Shown here piece after piece: positions 5,736 through 9,247 of a DNA stretch of 9,247 nt (positions are counted from its first letter, which is position 1; each line of letters starts with the position of its first letter). This DNA comes from Candidatus Hydrogenedentota bacterium (GTDB lineage Bacteria; Hydrogenedentota; Hydrogenedentia; Hydrogenedentales; SLHB01): positions 1-9,247 of the forward strand of contig PUOI01000377.1 of NCBI GenBank assembly GCA_003552765.1. Direction: 5' to 3'. Position numbers and translations under genes: made by a program. The notes below the pieces were generated by a model that made no database searches, was not told where the DNA came from, and saw only the letters and a list, made by a program, of their open reading frames with translations.

Positions 5736-6722
5736 ATGGCTGTTTCGGTCGATGTAATCCGTAGCAGAGTCGAAGCGGAGGCTGACTTTGTTGCCCGCCT
5801 TCGAGCGGAAATCGCTCAGGTGATCGTAGGGCAGCAATATATGATAGATAGGCTGTTGGCGGGGATACTCGCCAACGGCCACATTCTTATTGAGGGCGTG
5901 CCGGGTCTGGCCAAGACGACCGCGGTCAAGACCTTGGCTCAAGCCATTGAATGCAGTTTCAGCCGGATCCAGTTCACCCCGGATCTGCTCCCCGCCGACC
6001 TCATCGGCACCCAAATCTACAATCCGCGCGACAGTTCCTTCACTACCCGGAGGGGCCCGATTTTCGGGAACATCATCCTGGCGGACGAGGTGAACCGCGC
6101 GCCGGCCAAAGTGCAGAGCGCCTTGCTTGAGGCCATGCAGGAGCGGCAAGTCACCATTGGCGACAAGAGTTATGCCCTGGAAGAGCCGTTCATGGTGCTG
6201 GCCACGCAGAATCCCATTGAGCAGGAGGGAACCTATCCCCTGCCCGAGGCGCAGGTGGACCGGTTCATGTTCAAGCTGAAGGTGAATTACCCCACCCGGG
6301 CCGAGGAGCGCCAAATGATGGACCGGGTGGACCTGCTGCATGACGCCTCGGTGAAGCCCGTCGTGACCCGGGAACAGATCCTGCGCGCCCGTGAACTCGT
6401 CAATCAGATCTACGTGGACGACAAGGCCAAGAATTACATCGTGGACCTGGTGCAGGCCACGCGGAACCCTCAGGCGTTTGGCTTGGACCTCGGGCATCTC
6501 ATTGAATACGGGGCCTCGCCGCGCGCGACGCTGTACTTGCACCAAGCCGCGCGCGCCCTGGCGTTCCTGCAGGGCGAAGGCAACGTGTTTCCCAATGACG
6601 TCAAACAGGTCGCGATGGACATCCTGCGCCATCGCGTGATCGTCACCTACGAGGCGGAAGCCGAGGAGTTGACCAGCGAGCATATTATCCGGCAGATCCT
6701 GGACAAAGTTCCCGTGCCATGA
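5736..6722 (+). CDS. moxR: MoxR-family AAA+ ATPase
   Basis: Cytoplasmic ATPase of the MoxR (AAA_3) family, thought to act as a chaperone that activates or assembles partner proteins with VWA/MIDAS domains. The 328-residue length is normal for the family. Walker A is GVPGLAKT (54-61), followed by the family signature FTPDLLPADLIG (80-91). Walker B is IILADE (113-118), followed by NRAPAKVQSALLEAMQE. Sensor 1 is LATQNP (156-161). The sequence YPLPEAQVDRF (168-178) carries the arginine-finger region (R177). The C-terminal part fits the helical lid domain, with GASPRA around residues 260-265. The start is fixed by AAGGAGG 7 nt upstream. Its TGA overlaps the next ATG (ATGA), implying translational coupling with the DUF58 gene. 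All catalytic motifs are intact. The leader upstream is unusually long and folded. Confidence 0.95.
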   Translation: MAVSVDVIRSRVEAEADFVARLRAEIAQVIVGQQYMIDRLLAGILANGHILIEGVPGLAKTTAVKTLAQAIECSFSRIQFTPDLLPADLIGTQIYNPRDSSFTTRRGPIFGNIILADEVNRAPAKVQSALLEAMQERQVTIGDKSYALEEPFMVLATQNPIEQEGTYPLPEAQVDRFMFKLKVNYPTRAEERQMMDRVDLLHDASVKPVVTREQILRARELVNQIYVDDKAKNYIVDLVQATRNPQAFGLDLGHLIEYGASPRATLYLHQAARALAFLQGEGNVFPNDVKQVAMDILRHRVIVTYEAEAEELTSEHIIRQILDKVPVP

Positions 6723-7597
6723 TACCGAGCGAAATCATGAAACAGATCCGGCGGATTCAGATACGCACCCGCCGGATGGTGAACGAAGTTCTAGCGGGAC
6801 AATACGAAAGCGTATTCAAGGGCCAGGGCGTCGAAGTCCGGGAGGTTCGGGAGTACGTCCCGGGCGATGACGTCCGCCTTATTGATTGGAACGTGACGGC
6901 CCGCACCGGAGACCCGCATATCAAGGTGCTGGCGGAAGAACGGGAGCTGACGGTGCTGCTGGCGGTGGACGCCAGCGCGTCGGGCCAGTTCGGCAGCGTG
7001 AACCGGTTCAAGACGGAGCTGGCCGCCGAGCTGTGCGCCGTGCTCGCGTTTTCGGCCGTTCAGAACAACGACAAGGTCGGCCTGATTATCTTCACGGATG
7101 ACGTCGAACTTTACGTTCCCCCCAAGAAGGGACGCAGTCACGTGCTCCGGGTCATCCGGGACGTGTTGTACTACACGCCCAAGGGCCGCAAGACCAACAT
7201 TCCCTCCGCGCTCCATTTTCTCAACCGCGTCGCCAAACGGCGCGCCGTCGTGTTTCTCGTTTCCGATTTCATAGCCGAGGGATACGAATCCGCCCTGCGC
7301 CTTGCCAACACCCGCCATGACGTGGTAAGCGTTGTAGTGAGCGATCCGCGCGAGGAGTCGCTGCCCCCCGTGGGGCTTGTGTCGGCGCGGGACGCCGAGA
7401 GCGGCCAGGAAGTGCTGGTGAACACGGCGCGCAAGAGCGTGCGCGCGCGCTACGCCGAGGCGGCCCGGAAACGCGCGGAAGAGCGCGACAGGGTGTTTCA
7501 AAGAACCAAGGTGGACGCCATCCGGGTCCGCACGGATGAACCCTACGTGGGCGAGTTGTACCGCTTTTTCCGGATGCGCGAAAGGCGTTACAGTTAA
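6719..7597 (+). CDS. DUF58 domain protein (VWA-like partner of MoxR)
   Basis: Member of the DUF58 family, which nearly always sits beside moxR. The hallmark REYVPGDDVRLIDWNVTAR lies at 44-62, preceded by GQYESVFKGQG (27-37). A degenerate VWA/MIDAS site D-A-S-A-S lies at 84-88 (DASASG), in a VWA-like fold running to about residue 225; the second half has the strand VVFLVSDF near 175-185. The C-terminus has the usual YVGELYRFFRMRERR tail. At 292 residues it has the length of the common short form and no membrane segment, so it is probably cytoplasmic or membrane-peripheral. It starts within the moxR stop (ATGA) and ends 3 nt before the next gene. The biochemical role of the family is not settled; it probably binds the MoxR ATPase. 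Confidence 0.92.
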   Translation: MIPSEIMKQIRRIQIRTRRMVNEVLAGQYESVFKGQGVEVREVREYVPGDDVRLIDWNVTARTGDPHIKVLAEERELTVLLAVDASASGQFGSVNRFKTELAAELCAVLAFSAVQNNDKVGLIIFTDDVELYVPPKKGRSHVLRVIRDVLYYTPKGRKTNIPSALHFLNRVAKRRAVVFLVSDFIAEGYESALRLANTRHDVVSVVVSDPREESLPPVGLVSARDAESGQEVLVNTARKSVRARYAEAARKRAEERDRVFQRTKVDAIRVRTDEPYVGELYRFFRMRERRYS

Positions 7598-7600
7598 ACA

Positions 7601-8608
7601 ATGAACATCACGACCACACAGTCCGGCAACGAACGAGCCCCGGGAATGGACCCGGCGCGGGGCTGGTTCCGTATTTTTGTGATGGCAACCGCGATAGGGC
7701 TATTCGGACTTGCGGATGCCGGCGCGGCGGCTGAACAGGCGGGCGATGTTTCCGTGCGGGCCGAGGCCACTCCATCGGAGGGACCGTTTCACCGGCTCTT
7801 CACCTACACGATTGCCGTGGAAGCGCCGGAAGGAACGGAGGTAACCTTTCCCGATCTGGCGGACCACACCGGCGGCATGGAAGTCTACCGCGACCTGGGC
7901 CGGGAAGAGGAGCCCCTTGAGGGTGGACGCGTCCGAATCACCGCCGCGTTCGAGTTGGACGCCCCGGAAGTAGGCGAATACGCCATCGAACCGCCGCCGG
8001 TCACGCATGGCCCGGACGCGGCAGAGGCCGGCGTACCGCCGGTGGTCATCCAGGCGCGGGAACTGACGCCCGAGGAGCAGCAGGCTGTCATGCAGTTCGC
8101 GCCCAACGCCGGACCCGCCGCCCTCCCCGTTCCATGGTGGCGCAACTGGCGGATGTGGCTCGTGACGGGCGCGGTGGTCCTTGCGGCCTTGGCGGCGTGG
8201 CTTTGGGCGCGCCAGCGGGCCGCGCAACCCAGCCGGCAGCCGCTGAGCGCGTGGGAGAAGGCGTTCAAGCAATTGGACGAGCTTTCCAGACGGAACCTTC
8301 CCGCCAGCGGCGATTTCAACCAATATTACGTCGAGTTGTCCTGGATTCTCCGGGATTATCTCGCGCAACGCTTTGCTATTCACGCGCCGGAACAGACCAC
8401 ACAGGAATTCCTGGAAGAAGCCTCGGCGAATGGCGTGTTGAATGAAGAGCAGCAGCAGTTTCTCGCGGTATTCCTGCGCCATAGCGACCGGGTGAAGTTC
8501 GCCCGGTTCCAGCCTTCGGCCACGGAGGCGCAGCGGCATCTCGACGATATTCGTGCTTTTATAACAGAAACAATCCCTCGCGAAGAACCGAGGCAAGAGG
8601 CGGCATGA
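7601..8608 (+). CDS. Membrane protein: exported BatD-like domain plus cytoplasmic DUF4381-like domain
   Basis: A single-spanning membrane protein of 335 residues. Residues 22-44 look like a signal sequence (RIFVMATAIGLFGLADAGAAA). Residues 45-160 are a beta-rich exported region with the EVTFPDL...GGMEVYRDL pattern of BatD/BamD-like oxygen-tolerance proteins. One transmembrane helix spans about 185-204 (MWLVTGAVVLAALAAWLWA), preceded by the tryptophan-rich PWWRNWRMW. The cytoplasmic part from about 216 (SAWEKAFKQLDEL...YYVELSWILRDYLAQRF) resembles the DUF4381 domain found in Bat clusters. The start is uncertain: ATG at 7601 follows the previous stop by 3 nt but has little SD, and M16 (7646) would remove the hydrophilic head and give a more typical signal peptide. 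Its stop overlaps the next ATG. It probably couples the cytoplasmic MoxR/DUF58 proteins to the periplasmic face of the complex. Confidence 0.8.
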   Translation: MNITTTQSGNERAPGMDPARGWFRIFVMATAIGLFGLADAGAAAEQAGDVSVRAEATPSEGPFHRLFTYTIAVEAPEGTEVTFPDLADHTGGMEVYRDLGREEEPLEGGRVRITAAFELDAPEVGEYAIEPPPVTHGPDAAEAGVPPVVIQARELTPEEQQAVMQFAPNAGPAALPVPWWRNWRMWLVTGAVVLAALAAWLWARQRAAQPSRQPLSAWEKAFKQLDELSRRNLPASGDFNQYYVELSWILRDYLAQRFAIHAPEQTTQEFLEEASANGVLNEEQQQFLAVFLRHSDRVKFARFQPSATEAQRHLDDIRAFITETIPREEPRQEAA

Positions 8609-9247
8609 GTCAAGCCGGCATACATGAGTGGGTGGGCCCATTCTACTTCAGTTCACTGATCCACCCCTGGTTCCTGTTGTTGCTGCTGGGCGTGGGCGCG
8701 TTGCTCATGGCCGAGATAGCCGTGCGGGCGCCGGGCGTCATCCACGTGTCCACGGGCGACGTGCTTGCGCGCGTGGCGGGACCTCACCGGGATAAACTGC
8801 GATTGATCCCGCCGATTCTGCGCGCGATTGGCCTGGGCCTGCTCGTGGTGGCGCTGGCGCGGCCCGTCAAGGGGTTGCAGCCTGTCCCCGAAAAGGCGGA
8901 AGTGATGGACATCATGCTTTGCCTGGACGTATCGGGAAGCATGAAAGCGCTGGACTTTTCGATTGATGGCCAACGGCGGGACCGGCTCGAAGTTTCCAAG
9001 GACGTGCTTCACCACTTCGTGGATAGCCGGCAACAGATGACGGACCAAGGCACGGTGGACCGGCTGGGGCTCATTTTGTTCGCCGGCATCGCGTGGACGA
9101 CGAGTCCGCTCACGATGGACTATGACATCGTGCAGCGGGAGATTGACCGCGCCTACATCGACCTGGAAGACCCCCGCAAACAGGGCACGGCGATTGGCTC
9201 GGCCATCGGTTTGGCCGTGAGCCGTCTGCGCCATTCCGAGGCGGAAA
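8605..9247 (+). CDS. batA: BatA-like VWA membrane protein, 3' end beyond window
   Basis: The ATG at 8605 overlaps the preceding TGA (ATGA). The 214 codons seen are about two thirds of the usual BatA length of roughly 330. The order fits BatA/BatB: a transmembrane helix at about 21-40 after FSSLIHPWFL, a short loop, a second hydrophobic helix at 68-85 ending LARP (84-87), then a VWA domain with an intact MIDAS site. DVSGSM gives D108, S110 and S112, and GTAIGSAIGLA supplies the conserved threonine loop. LGLILFAGIAWTTSPLT is the standard third strand. The insertion FSIDGQRRDRLEVSKDVLHHFV also fits BatA. It is the likely client of the MoxR ATPase; batB and TPR genes would be expected to the right. 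Symbol by family resemblance only. Confidence 0.9.
   Translation, partial: MSQAGIHEWVGPFYFSSLIHPWFLLLLLGVGALLMAEIAVRAPGVIHVSTGDVLARVAGPHRDKLRLIPPILRAIGLGLLVVALARPVKGLQPVPEKAEVMDIMLCLDVSGSMKALDFSIDGQRRDRLEVSKDVLHHFVDSRQQMTDQGTVDRLGLILFAGIAWTTSPLTMDYDIVQREIDRAYIDLEDPRKQGTAIGSAIGLAVSRLRHSEAE

Noticed and set aside
5691..6683. A 330-codon minus-strand frame opposite moxR
   Set aside because: Shadow of the moxR codons. moxR has every AAA+ motif in frame; the antisense product has none.
6791..9234. Long minus-strand frames opposite the DUF58, BatD-like and BatA genes (236, 313 and 193 codons)
   Set aside because: They are mirror frames of GC-rich coding sequence, each opposite a gene with clear family motifs and overlapping-stop junctions.

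Overview
The window looks like a GC-rich Gram-negative bacterial chromosome. It carries a very large exported protein with Ca-binding (dockerin/EF-hand-like) loops on the minus strand, a consensus sigma-54 promoter, and a MoxR/DUF58/BatD-like/BatA gene cluster on the plus strand. This mix would fit Hydrogenedentota, Planctomycetota, Lentisphaerota or a similar lineage. That placement is a guess from gene style and cannot be proved from the window.

Layout. Positions 1-4320 (minus) are one uninterrupted reading frame of 1,440 codons. It starts at a GTG with a good ribosome binding site and a signal peptide, and runs off the left edge without a stop. It is a large secreted modular protein with no function I can name. 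Positions 4321-5735 are a 1.4 kb divergent intergenic region rich in signals. Facing left there is a near-consensus sigma-70 promoter, a leader of about 250 nt with tandem hairpins, and an intrinsic-terminator-like hairpin plus T6 just before the RBS. Next come an imperfect 71-bp tandem repeat whose edge supplies the -35 box, and two short palindromes. Facing right there is a full-consensus sigma-54 promoter (5173-5190), and then about 340 nt of potentially highly folded leader. This includes a 20-bp stem with one bulge closing two inner hairpins, a second long GC-rich hairpin, and a folded stem ending 6 nt before the moxR Shine-Dalgarno. An exact 8-nt anti-Shine-Dalgarno lies in the linker between the two big hairpins.

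Positions 5736-9247 (plus) are a tightly packed operon: MoxR AAA+ ATPase, DUF58 protein, a membrane protein joining a BatD-like exported domain to a DUF4381-like cytoplasmic domain, and a BatA-like VWA membrane protein cut by the right edge. Gene junctions are 4-base ATGA overlaps or a 3-base gap, so the genes are very probably co-transcribed and translationally coupled. In this family the MoxR ATPase is thought to act as a chaperone on VWA/MIDAS proteins at the membrane.

The most unusual material is the two intergenic leaders. Both have the layout expected of cis-acting RNA regulators (transcriptional attenuation on the left, Shine-Dalgarno masking on the right), and neither matches a riboswitch class I recognise.
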